64,000 nt of DNA from Gari tellinella (taxonomy: Eukaryota > Mollusca > Bivalvia > Cardiida > Psammobiidae): the NCBI GenBank assembly GCA_922989275.2, contig OV277869.1, forward strand, positions 19,602,189 through 19,666,188, given 5' to 3'. A program made the translations under genes and the position numbers. Positions 41,601 to 49,786 of this stretch are shown here, in pieces; the first letter of the stretch is position 1, and the number at the start of each line of letters is the position of its first letter. Below the pieces are notes generated by a model. That model saw nothing but the letters and a program-made list of their open reading frames with translations, did no database searches and was not told where the DNA came from.

Positions 41601-44600
41601 TTTCGTAATGGGGCTTACCAAGTCACTCCAATGCTGTGACAGCTTATCTGATGCACCATTTCGATGTAAAGCCAATGCACGATAGTCTTCAATCATTTTA
41701 TCTCGGATTCTACTGGATTTGTTTACATGTGCGTATGGAGGCGGCCATCTTTGTTGCATTGTGGGTAAACCGGATGCGGTCACTAAGCAACAAGGATGCC
41801 AGCTTCCAATTCATAAACACTTTAAATTAAACATCTACAAAAGGAAATTTGTGTCATTTAATGAGTATTATGTATGAAAAGTTGATTTAATTCGTTTATA
41901 TTCAAATTTCCAACGTCGCACATGTAAATAAATCAGTTTAAATGAGTATTTTATTTCCACCCACTTTTTGACGGACCTGACGTCATAGGTGGGTGAAACG
42001 GTCACTTTTTCCACTCATTTTTGACGGGATTTCTCCGTCAAAAGTGGGTGAAAGCGTCTTTTCACCCACCAGTCAATTTTGGTCACAAAAAACTGCCAAA
42101 AGTGGGTGAATTCTCTCAGGGGTATAAATAGACGTAAAATTTCAACGTCAAATCAGTCTGCATACAAAAATCATAGAGACCAGACCCCCGTGAGCAAATT
42201 CACTGTGAATTTGTAAGAACCTAAATATATTTATTGAATAACTTATTTAGATTTAGATTTCACGGGTTACAGTTATTATAGGCGTGCATTGGCTAAATTA
42301 TTATATTTGCCTGTATTTGTTATCTATGTCATCGTTAAGTTTATAATCTGACATAAACTGTTTAGTATCACCATTGGTGTTTCGGGCCTAGCAAACATAC
42401 CATTGCTAGCCGAAAATAAAGTTAAAGAAAACTCTACAACGGATCCAGTTATTTTTACTCCTTTGGCTCGGCGATCTAGATCCCTAGATCTTGTTTTATT
42501 TATTCCCACATTAAGGTCTTAGACTTTATAAACTACACGCACTAGCGCGTAACACTATTGACCGCTGGGACGAACTGTTTCCCCTGCGCGAAAATGATGC
42601 GTAGACGTTTTATCATTATAAGTTCTTGGACTCTGATAGGCTAAAACTTCACATTTGACCACTGTGTACGAGACCGTACACATTAGGCGTTTTCGACTGG
42701 CTAATTTTCATTGAGCAACCCAATCTCGTGGAGCACATATTTTATTCGACTGGTAGAGTGACGTCATGGTCCGACACACCGTGGAGAACGAAAAATATCG
42801 GTTGTAAACCCTTGTTGAGTTCGTTGAGCAACAGACGCCAAACATAATCCATAAACGATTGTTTGATTGGTCAGATTAATTTCGTGGTGTAAATCTCAAT
42901 TGATGAAATAGCTAACATTTTGCCAGTCGAATACGACTATTGATTTAGTCGGGTAGTACGGGTCACGTGACTAGTTAGATGTTGTTCCCTCGCTCGATTC
43001 GCGTACATAATCTCTCTTTTTCGGTTTATTAAGCAGTTTTTTTCCAAGCAATCAAAAGAAATCTTGATTAAAAACTGTCTTGAATCGACCATTATGTGTA
43101 AATGTAATTCAGATATCGATAATATGCTAGTTTCTTGCTTTGCTTTCCCTGATTACCCCACCACGTCGTCACCATGATAAACAAACGACGGGACGTAAAA
43201 TGAACAATGCAAAGTACAACGGCACTTGTCACTGGTCTATAATGGAATTGACATTGGATTCAGATTTATTTAGATCAATATGTTAATCGAAATCAACCAA
43301 AATAGGCAGAACTCGATATGCCTAGACACTGACTTGTACGTGTTCATTTGTTCGTTCCTGATTAATACCGTTCATTTGTTATACCGGTAATTAATTGTTA
43401 CAGTGTTTCACAAAACGTAAATGTCCTCCGAGAACCATCCGATCAAAATACCCTGGTAAAGAACATTTTAAGGATGTTCACATTCCAATATGATGACGTA
43501 ACCATGTGAAACAGTCGATCTTCGATAGGGTATATCTTGATTTCATTTTAGTCGAACATATCCGTTATTCAAAGTTAAATGGTGGCTGTGCCACCTTTTA
43601 AACTTGAAATACGGAATATGTTCGACATAACGCGGTTTAGAAATGATTGCATTAAACTGTAGGAATGCAGATAGATTCTACTTATGCGAGTTCCTGATAT
43701 CTTCAATGTTGTATTGTACTAAACCATCGAATAAGCGCGTGAGTTTGAAATGTACTGATGTCAATTTCAATTCAAGTGTCAACTTTAGGGTCAAGACAGT
43801 AAAACTTTGTCAGATTATGCATGTTTTCTTTCTTGTATTGGATTTAGACAGGAAATAAATTCGTTACACGGCATTCCGCCCTGCCGAAATACCGTGTAAC
43901 TAATAAAATCAGGCCGTCATTGAGAAGTGTGTCGGTACTGAATAAGTGAATTGACATTGTGATATTGTTGATATGAAGTGAATAAGTATTGAATAAGTGT
44001 CATTGCTTGTTGTCTGGTATAATTGTGCTTTATTATTATTTATAATAATACTATAGTCATTGAGACGAGTTCGTAATTTACACATCAACGTTATCCACGA
44101 ACATTACAATAATGTGCGTATGTAAACTTACGAGAAGACGCCGATCATTATATCAGACGTCTGTCAAAAACCACAAATGAATAACAAACACTGTGTTATT
44201 CATTCGTGTCAAAACTCAAAATGAATAATACAATTTTATTTCATTTGTATTTTGGCTCAGATTAGTTTTTATATTTGAAAGTCTAGTTATATAGAGTATT
44301 AGGTAATAAAACAGTTATTTCATGTGTGTTAGGGGAACAGTCAAAACTATTGACCCTCGTTATCATGGAAGACATTTCGAGCTGTTGCACTCGGCCTATC
44401 GGCCTCGGGCAACAGTTCGAAAGTCTTCCCTGATACATCGGGCCAGTAGTTTTGACTGTTCCCCAAACACACATGAAATAACTGTATATTAGTTGAACAA
44501 AACCATTAACTAACTAACACACTTGTGACAAAGATACAGTTATAGTAGTGATAAGTCCGATAGGTTATCTCCCCTGTTCAGTCATAACCTTTTATAAACA

Positions 44601-47600
44601 CAAACACACGAAGACACGCATATAAAGCGAACGTCAAACTTAGACCAGATTTTAGTAGTTTAGGATAGTAAATCAAATATTCAATTATTATCCACGCTTA
44701 CTGGTATGTTTATGTATGATAGAATGTTAAGAGTCATTTAACTATATGTTTTGGAGATTATTAATGCTATTCGGCATTCCTTGCGCATGTTCGCATACAC
44801 TTTGAATGCCGCTAGAGGGAGCTGCGAAAATGTCTATATAAGTGACCATATGTCCATCGTCTTGGCAGTCAGCTCTGATCTGCCGACGAGTGAACTACTC
44901 TTATTTGCTCCTTTAGACGACTCTGCACATACAAACTAGCTTCATAAATTTCAGTCGCAAGTCACGAAAGACAACTCCTATTATTCCGTATCAAAGTCGA
45001 CCAAATTACTCCCCTTTCATATAAGAACAAGAAGGGGGGTATGTTTGGGCTTTTCGTAAATATGAAATCGAATTTTTACCAACAGACAATTTCGTATAAC
45101 GTTTATGTACTATCTTTGCTTTTCATATGCGGTTGCTATGGTAAACATATGAATTTTCACGGTAAACAATGGACTTTTTGAAACCGAAAGTAAACGATAT
45201 ACACTTTGTTCGTCTGATTCAGCGAGTTCATCCGTTTGCCAACACGAAACGATACACACTTATCACGATATCAGAGTTGTTATCAGTTAAAACGATTGAA
45301 CAGTAAAGAAACAAGATATATGCAGTCTAGTATGGGGACGTTTTGAAGTGATTTAAGCGGCTACACATTCAAATGCATGATAGTGTGACAAAGTGCATGC
45401 GCTCGCTCTGACTACCGCTGTGTTGAAATATCACATACGCGTATAGCGAAAGTCTGTAAGTGCTCTGTAGGGTTATGTCTCTTGCTGGGACTATGTGCCA
45501 AAAGACCTGTCGAGCTTTACTCCCGCATTCTCTCGTAAAGCCCCCTTTCTTGAGAGGGTTTCAAAGCAGTGCAGTTCTTAGAGTACAGGTCGCAAATCTT
45601 ACGACACAGCAACCATGTTGTGTAGGTTCTGTAAAGCCTAGCTTTCAGTGAACTAAGAGAGTTGTAGAGCCGTTATAACTAGAGAGTTATAGCTAGATAG
45701 TTGCAGCGCATGATAGAGTTACAGCAAAAGAGTTATAACGTCGCAGTTACAGCGTATACAGCGTTAAGAGAGGTATGACAACGAAGGTATAGCTAGACAG
45801 TTGCAGCGTCAGGGGGTTATAGCTGTGTACTGTATAGTATAGCGGCATTGCAGAGTTATGTGCACGAGTTGCAGCTTGCATAGTGATTTGTGTACATTAG
45901 TTTATTTAACTTGATTACAGTTATTATTTCAATCATTTGAAATAACCAGTTGAATAGTTGTATAATTAATTGTTTATACATTTTGTTTATAACCAATCAT
46001 TCGGCTAGATAAGCCCCAAGGAAATTTCATATATATATAACTTCAATCAGCTCGAAACACGGACACACTGTTCATTTAGTCCACGCTTCCGTCATCTCAA
46101 GGCAATTCTAACGTCACAATCCGTTAGGGTGCACTGTAGGCCTTACGATAAATAATCGAAAATTAAGTGAAATAAACACCAGATCAAGGAATTTTACAGT
46201 TACAATAACAGATCTAGATCTACTCTATCCAGCTAGACCTTGATATATGCATTCATTCAGCTGTAGATATAAAAACCGGGATCTGCCCGTCTAGATTGTC
46301 TTTAAAAAATAGATGAGAGCCGAGAGGAACTGCACTCGCTTGATGACGTCATATTTCATTTTTTAAATGTACATTAAGATTTAGAACAATTGCGAATGAA
46401 ATGTGCTAAAATTTCACATAGAAATTCCAAATAAAATAACTTTTTTTCGTCTAATAACAAAAAGCAGAAACGAAGGGTCTTGTCATTTTTTATTTTCCTC
46501 GAGCCCAAGCCAGTGCTAAATAGGCTTAACCATGGTCTCACCTATACATATATATGGTAACAATAACATATATAATAATTACTTATATATGATTGAATTA
46601 TACAAAACCGAATACGTATCTCTCTTTACCATACATATAGTTACATGCTGGGATATGACGGTTAATTGTTGTAAAATAAAAACTGAAAACTGCTTGAAGT
46701 TAAACATCTGAGTTTTAGGTTGTCTTATTGCAAAAACGCAGATATGACGTCGTTTTGGTTTGACGTCATCTACGATTGCATATAGAGATCTACACGAATA
46801 TTCTCTATGACGTTCGGTATTGAAGGAAATCACTGAATGATTTCCGAACACAAATCCGTACATATCATTTATCATACTTATTTATTAAAAACTGTAAATA
46901 TGATAACCACGGAATTGCACGTGATCACACGTGGACCAATAGGATTGCAAATACAGGTACAATAAGGGCTAATTAGAATGAGACATGATTATATTCCTTA
47001 CATTTTGTTGATTTGATACTACTGCCTGATTCATAATTATAGATGGATTTAACGCACTGCGACACAAAATAGGTCATTTAGCGCCGACGAAAGACAATGG
47101 ATGATGAGATGAGATAGTGAAGATTTCAGGTTGATGATTTCGGCTCATCTCATTCGTTGCAAAGAAGCGCATGGGGTCAAAACGACCGACCTGCCTTCCT
47201 TTTAGTTCTTGACAGAGGGAATACTCTCGGTCTAATAAACAGAAACAATTCCCTATGACAATTTGGCCCAGAACTACGGCAAAGCAGGAAGGTCTCTTGG
47301 GCATAACATAGTCTGCTGGACGTATAACTATTAAATAGATTGACATTAGTTGGAAATTACCCAACTTGTTTCGATCCCATGCGCTTCTTATATTGAGTAC
47401 ACATGCCATATATGAAGTCTCTACCGCCTGTAGTTCAAAATGTATGGCCAATGTAAAATTAACCTTATTTTACCTCTAGATGACCTCTATATGACACTGA
47501 ACTTTGACAAACATGACCAAAGTTGAAGTGAGCACAAGAACTTGCAAATGTTAACTTCACTCTATTTTACCTCTAGATGACCTCCAAAGTACATTGACCC

Positions 47601-49786
47601 TTGGCGAACATGACCCAAATTGTTTAGAGCTGAAGAGCTTTGATTGAGTACACACGCAAAATATGAAGTCTATATCACATGTTATTTCAAAGTTGTCGCC
47701 ACGGTTGTGTACACACAACAACAACAAAAACCAGACAGACCAACAACAGTATATCCCCGACTAAGTCGCACAGGGGTATAAAACACCTTCAGCTCAACGA
47801 ATATTCGCAGCAAGTGACATTGCACTCAATGTTTTTCATGCAAATATAAAATTAATTCAAGCCATTTTGTTCATCGTTGTAATTGCAATTCGAATGCAAA
47901 TATTTTTGAACCGGGTCACCACCATTGGTTGAGAGTTAAGCCTTTATCCCCATAACATGTTTCTTGTTTTAAAGACAGGTTACCACTTTTAAACAGGTTG
48001 AAAGTTAAATAGAATGCGTCTTAAAGTGACTTGCAACCAAATAGCGTATTTACAAAACTATAAGATAATAATTAAACAAAAGGAAATGTCTAGCAGTATC
48101 GTGTATCTGGCATTGAAAAAAATTATCGATCTAAACACACCCTCAAGAAAAGTCATCAAATCTCAGTTGCTTAGATACTTATGTTCAAACGCTTTTCCAC
48201 TTGAGTCGAGTTGTCTAAATTGAAATTATTCGAATCGATTCGCATCGTTTGTGCACGTGCATACACAACCGGATTAAATACCGTATTCTCCACCGCTTTA
48301 TACTAAAGTAGGTAAAATTAATCGCCGTTAATTTAAAAGCCCGGCTATAGTGTTGGCAAAGCATAGTTGTTAATTTTCATTTTCCGTTATCGCATGTTGT
48401 TCCCGAGTTCCAATCTTACCAGTGCTTAATTAGATTTTTTATAAACAGAATCTCTTTTCGTAAACTAAAATTGTTATTATAAGTGTTTGACATACATTTA
48501 CAAAACACAGTTTTTATGCTAAATGTGGTTGCCAGCCTCCTTAAGGCGCATTCTGTTGTTTTGGATGTTTTTTCTGTTTGCTTTAAGCTATCATCTGCTG
48601 AGACATAGACAACTATTACTTACAGAAATGATTTATGACTGTAAAAATTGGAATTATTTCCTGCAGAGCAGGCATAATTAAAGGCATAAAAAGGCATATT
48701 TACAGGCGTTAGGTTTTAATGCATTTCAAAGGAAGGCTACGTGCTTATTTTGATCTTACGTGTACCTGCAGAAGAAAACATTGAAACAAGCGACCCTTGT
48801 AAGAGATGCCATTGCTCTGCTGACGGTGAAATTGCTGAGGTTAAGTGCGCCCAAACGATATGCCCACAGTGTGTGACTGAGCTGTCCATAGAGAAGGGGA
48901 AATGCTGCGGCAAATGCGAGGACCATCCTCAGTGCAAACGAGATGGGAACTTTTACAGTATTGGTGAGAGAATTGCAAACTTTATTACAGTAGAGAAAAC
49001 GTTCAGCATGACGTTAAACCAATCCAACACTGTCATTGCCATATAATAGTCTATTCAATTCTCGTCTGCTTTTAAAAATTGGCATTTTATGCGTTCTTTA
49101 CTTAGAAAAAAATGCTATGATTGTCAAACAGTTTGGATTCTGATCAGAATCAAGTTGTTTGCAAATGTCAATATTATCTGCCCTGGCAATATTTACCGGT
49201 TTAATCAAACAAAACGCGTTGACTGTTCAACAAAATTTAATCAGAATGGCACAATGTTTCGATATTTGTCTGATATTGTTCAAAACCGGTTACAATGGAA
49301 ATGATTGGCTGAGCACATTTGCGTTTATAATATATTTGGATATAATAACGACTTTGCCATTGTATAGTAGAGATGACGTCATTTTTTCCGTTTTACGCAA
49401 ACGAAACGCAATGCACTAAAATGAAGAAAATTCTCGAAGGTTCTTACGATTTAATTTAATATGTGTGGCAACAGTTTGGAGCCTATTAAGAAGAAGGGTT
49501 GCCAGTTGTCTAATCTGGATCCAAACTGTTTGAAATGGAAATGATAGTTTTAGTGTAATCACGTTTACTTAGACATAATAACCTGTTCGCCATTGTAATG
49601 CAGGTGATTTATTTGCCCCCAACCCATGCGAGCATTGTGCGTGTATAGCTGAAGGGAAGACAGCGAGGGAACTATGTAGCATTATAGATTGTGCACCGTG
49701 TGCTGATGGTGAACATAGAAAGCCTGGCACGTGCTGTGAATGTGAAACACCCCTCTGCGAACAGGATGGACATACATACAATGTTG
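29643..49786 (+). CDS. Multi-exon gene for a secreted multi-VWC-domain protein (3' end not found)
   Basis: Six exons join in frame: 29643-29699 (coding from ATG 29695), 38100-38191, 39073-39258, 39769-39948, 48772-48963, 49604-49786. Intron 1 is phase 2 and the rest are phase 1, the symmetric arrangement of shuffled extracellular modules. The joined product has 279 full codons so far: a hydrophobic signal peptide (residues 3-17) and four complete VWC domains, each with ten cysteines (first Cys at 27, 84, 145 and 209), with the C..C.C and CC..C patterns of chordin-type repeats. A fifth domain starts at Cys 270. Each intron cuts a domain just after its G-x-x-Y-x-x-G-like start. VWC proteins act outside the cell, often binding BMP/TGF-beta ligands; ligand binding here is inference. 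No terminal exon or polyadenylation signal could be assigned, so the gene runs on beyond 49786. Confidence 0.8.
31113..31195 (-). pseudogene. C-terminal half of a reading frame split by the 4.3-kb TTAA element
   Basis: Read on the minus strand from the TTAA at 31195 this gives about 29 sense codons (for example EVVNNNGEWRSNI, then an Ala-rich helix) ending in TAA. It continues in phase from the frame at 35511-35724 when the element is removed and one TTAA is kept. The composition is protein-like. Function not recognised. Confidence 0.5.
33561..33764. mobile_element. TTAA-flanked 204-bp miniature element (in T2 copy 1)
   Basis: TTAA at 33557-33560 and 33765-33768. The ends begin CCCTGTGCCTACTGG and (inverted) CCCTTATTCTGCTG. 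The identical-length counterpart at 51844-52047 lies at the same place in T2 copy 2, so it was inserted before T2 spread. It contains hairpin H at 33596-33659. Confidence 0.7.
33596..33659. repeat. Palindromic hairpin family H, copy 5
   Basis: ACAAACTATTTGAATC...AGACGCCGC-ATG-AC-GCGGCGTCT..GGATCCAAACTGTTTG. The inner arms pair and the outer arms pair with two mismatches. Confidence 0.75.
34675..34770. repeat. Small inverted repeat of about 96 bp
   Basis: GAGCCACACGCGACACC at the left and GGTGTCGCGTGTGACTC at the right are inverted copies around about 60 bases. Likely a short foldback fragment. Confidence 0.55.
35511..35724 (-). pseudogene. N-terminal half of a reading frame split by the 4.3-kb TTAA element
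   Basis: The minus-strand frame from ATG 35724 has protein-like composition (LVSSLYRKTKEQLQLLAWW, then a Glu-rich EEEEEIDEL). It meets the element at the TTAA in codon TTA. After the boundary the frame enters transposon DNA. Removing the element continues the frame for about 29 codons at 31113-31195. An in-frame TGA lies about 21 bases upstream of the ATG, so it may be an exon with an upstream splice site. Family not recognised. Running antisense in intron 1, it could be an old gene or an older transposon ORF. Confidence 0.45.
36105..36253. mobile_element. TTAA-flanked 149-bp miniature element
   Basis: TTAA at 36101-36104 and 36254-36257. The ends CCCGTTCAATGCC and (inverted) CTCATTCACTGCC are similar. 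The interior has a half hairpin H (AAAACTGTTTGCAAT). Confidence 0.55.
36285..36632. mobile_element. Family B miniature element, copy 2
   Basis: The ends CAATGCTCCCTTCCTACA and (inverted) ACAGCGCTCCCTTTCTACAA. The internal order is the same as 16822-17193. Its hairpin H (36487-36528) has lost the GACGCCGCG core. Confidence 0.7.
36487..36528. repeat. Hairpin family H, core-deleted copy
   Basis: ACAAACAGTTTGAATCCAG-CGAT-CTGGATTCGCACTGTTTGT. The outer arms are kept and the inner CAGACGCCGCG arms are precisely missing on both sides. Confidence 0.7.
36883..37256. mobile_element. Family B miniature element, copy 3
   Basis: The ends ACAGTGTTCCCTCCCGACAA and (inverted) ACAGTATTAGCTCTCTACAA. The interior is co-linear with copies 1 and 2, with hairpin H at 37083-37148. 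Confidence 0.7.
37083..37148. repeat. Hairpin family H, copy in family B element
   Basis: CAAACAGCTTGAATGCAGATTAAACGCCGCGT-TA-CACGGCGTCTGATTCTGGATTTTAGCTG. Pairs with several mismatches. Confidence 0.7.
37400..37470. repeat. Hairpin family H, core only
   Basis: TTGTTCAGACGCC-AGGCGTCTGATTTGACGCCAAACTG. Inner arms CAGACGCC / GGCGTCTG abut, and the left outer arm is degraded. Confidence 0.5.
38100..38191 (+). CDS. VWC gene exon 2: signal peptide
   Basis: Acceptor TTGTCCTTTCAG at 38099, donor G|GTAAGTTT at 38192. In phase with ATGGG of exon 1 it reads YVVLIGLVCLLCSVQ, a clear hydrophobic signal peptide core, then an acidic spacer and ICHDKDD. Its Cys 27 is the first cysteine of VWC domain 1. 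Cleavage is likely after residue 17-24. Confidence 0.75.
38241..38438. mobile_element. Candidate TTAA-flanked miniature element in intron 2
   Basis: TTAA at 38237-38240 and 38439-38442 with CCCGTTCAGCCCTATG at the left and TACCCATATG (inverted) at the right. It contains CCTGATCAGAGGGCTCC, reminiscent of the hairpin H core. The ends pair weakly. Confidence 0.35.
39073..39258 (+). CDS. VWC gene exon 3: most of VWC domain 1
   Basis: Acceptor TTACTATTTCAG, donor CCAG|GTCAG, 186 bases, phase 1 at both ends. It encodes cysteines 42, 45, 47, 54, 59, 64, 76, 77, 80 of domain 1 (VCSTCKC ... QCCPTC) and the first Cys (84) of domain 2. Together with Cys 27 this gives the canonical ten-cysteine VWC set. 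Confidence 0.88.
39390..39463. repeat. Hairpin family H copy in intron 3
   Basis: GTCAAACTGGATGCATCCTGCACAGACGCCGCG and CATGGCCTCTGATCACCCCAAACTGTTTGC. Partly decayed. A further half copy (CCAACAGTCTGGGTCCTGATAAG) lies at 39638-39660. Confidence 0.6.
39769..39948 (+). CDS. VWC gene exon 4: VWC domain 2
   Basis: 180 bases, phase 1 at both ends. Cysteines 104, 107, 109, 117, 122, 125, 136, 137, 140 complete domain 2 (GCTECKC ... TCCGQC), and Cys 145 opens domain 3. The donor is A|GTAGGT. The acceptor (TGTTTGTTTATAAAAAAG) has a weak pyrimidine tract, but the frame and cysteine spacing leave no better choice. Read straight through the donor, the frame ends at TAG ten bases later, so retention of intron 4 would give a short secreted form with two domains. 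Confidence 0.85.
41950..42125. repeat. CACCCACTTTTGACGG repeat cluster
   Basis: CCACCCACTTTTTGACGG, CCACTCATTTTTGACGGG, CCGTCAAAAGTGGGTGAAA, GCCAAAAGTGGGTGAA and related phrases alternate in both orientations, forming several competing hairpins. A TGACGTCA is embedded at 41978. Probable foldback fragment. Confidence 0.55.
42690..42945. repeat. Possible miniature element with TCGACTGG ends
   Basis: GTTTTCGACTGGCTAATTTT at the left and GCTAACATTTTGCCAGTCGAATAC at the right are inverted, with imperfect pairing. It contains a CRE octamer at 42759. Confidence 0.35.
43551..43626. repeat. 76-bp hairpin
   Basis: GTCGAACATATCCGTTATTC and GAAATACGGAATATGTTCGAC are near-perfect inverted arms, closing on GGTGGC-TG-TGCCACC. 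It has few mismatches over about 36 pairs. Confidence 0.7.
43863..43900. repeat. 38-bp hairpin
   Basis: GTTACACGGCATTCCG / CCGAAATACCGTGTAAC around CCCTG, with one bulge. Immediately follows the 43551 hairpin region. Function unknown. Confidence 0.55.
44311..44485. repeat. 175-bp long hairpin
   Basis: ACAGTTATTTCATGTGTGTT and AAACACACATGAAATAACTGT form the base. GGGGAACAGTCAAAACTA / TAGTTTTGACTGTTCCCC and GAAGACATTTCGA.CTGTTGC / GCAACAGTTCGAAAGTCTTC continue the stem. The loop is about TATC between GGCC and GGCC. Roughly 85 pairs with scattered mismatches. Foldback element or expressed hairpin. Confidence 0.8.
45475..45650 (+). pseudogene. Possible decayed ATP synthase c-subunit (mitochondrial) fragment
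   Basis: The plus frame reads PFLRGFQSSAVLR, which resembles the end of the mitochondrial presequence of ATP synthase subunit c (FQTSAV.RD in animals). The following DNA loosely matches the start of the mature subunit with several indels. No downstream glycine-rich helix is intact. The match is from memory and could be chance. Confidence 0.25.
47450..47780 (+). repeat. Dispersed repeat with two sub-units and GACA/GGTATAA tail
   Basis: TTAAC(C/T)T..TATTTTACCTCTAGATGACCTC occurs twice (47458 and 47560), followed by GAGTACACACGCAAAATATGAAGTC, CAGACAGACC and CCCCGACTAAGTCGCACAGGGGTATAAAA. This is the usual tail of a bivalve short repeat. The minus-strand 125-codon frame at 47074-47451 overlaps related sequence and is not called. 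Confidence 0.5.
48772..48963 (+). CDS. VWC gene exon 5: VWC domain 3
   Basis: Acceptor TTACGTGTACCTGCAG, donor TTG|GTGAGAG, 192 bases, phase 1 at both ends. Cysteines 164, 167, 169, 180, 185, 188, 199, 200, 203 (PCKRCHC ... KCCGKC) complete domain 3, and Cys 209 with RDGNFYSIG opens domain 4. Confidence 0.9.
49122..49165. repeat. Hairpin family H, core-deleted copy in intron 5
   Basis: GTCAAACAGTTTGGATTCTGATCAGAATCAAGTTGTTTGC. The GACGCCGCG core is absent and the outer arms pair. This is the same type of deletion as at 36487-36528. Confidence 0.65.
49468..49541. repeat. Hairpin family H copy in intron 5
   Basis: GGCAACAGTTTGGAGCCTATTAAGAAG...CTAATCTGGATCCAAACTGTTTG. Outer arms are kept and the core is diverged. 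Confidence 0.55.
49604..49786 (+). CDS. VWC gene exon 6: VWC domain 4 and start of domain 5
   Basis: Acceptor CCATTGTAATGCAG, donor GTTG|GTTAG, 183 bases, phase 1 at both ends. Cysteines 227, 230, 232, 243, 248, 251, 262, 263, 265 complete domain 4. Its closing motif is CC-E-C instead of CC-x-x-C. Cys 270 with EQDGHTYNVG opens a fifth domain, showing that at least one more exon must follow. Confidence 0.88.

Larger units (their letters stand above)
39949..48771 (+). other. Intron 4 of the VWC gene
   Basis: 8.8 kb. Contains an 11-base G run (41047-41057), CRE octamers at 41031, 41978, 42759, 46344 and 46761, the GTGGGTGAAA repeats (41950-42120), hairpins at 43551, 43863 and 44311, a possible pseudogene fragment (45475-45650), GAGTTATAGCTA/GTTGCAGCG simple repeats (45650-45880) and a GACC/GGTATAA-type dispersed repeat (47450-47780). 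No further VWC-type exon was found by looking for CC..C codon patterns. Confidence 0.6.

Noticed and set aside
47074..47451. 125-codon minus-strand open frame as a gene
   Set aside because: It overlaps sequence shared with the dispersed repeat at 47450-47780, has no recognisable domain and no splice or promoter context.
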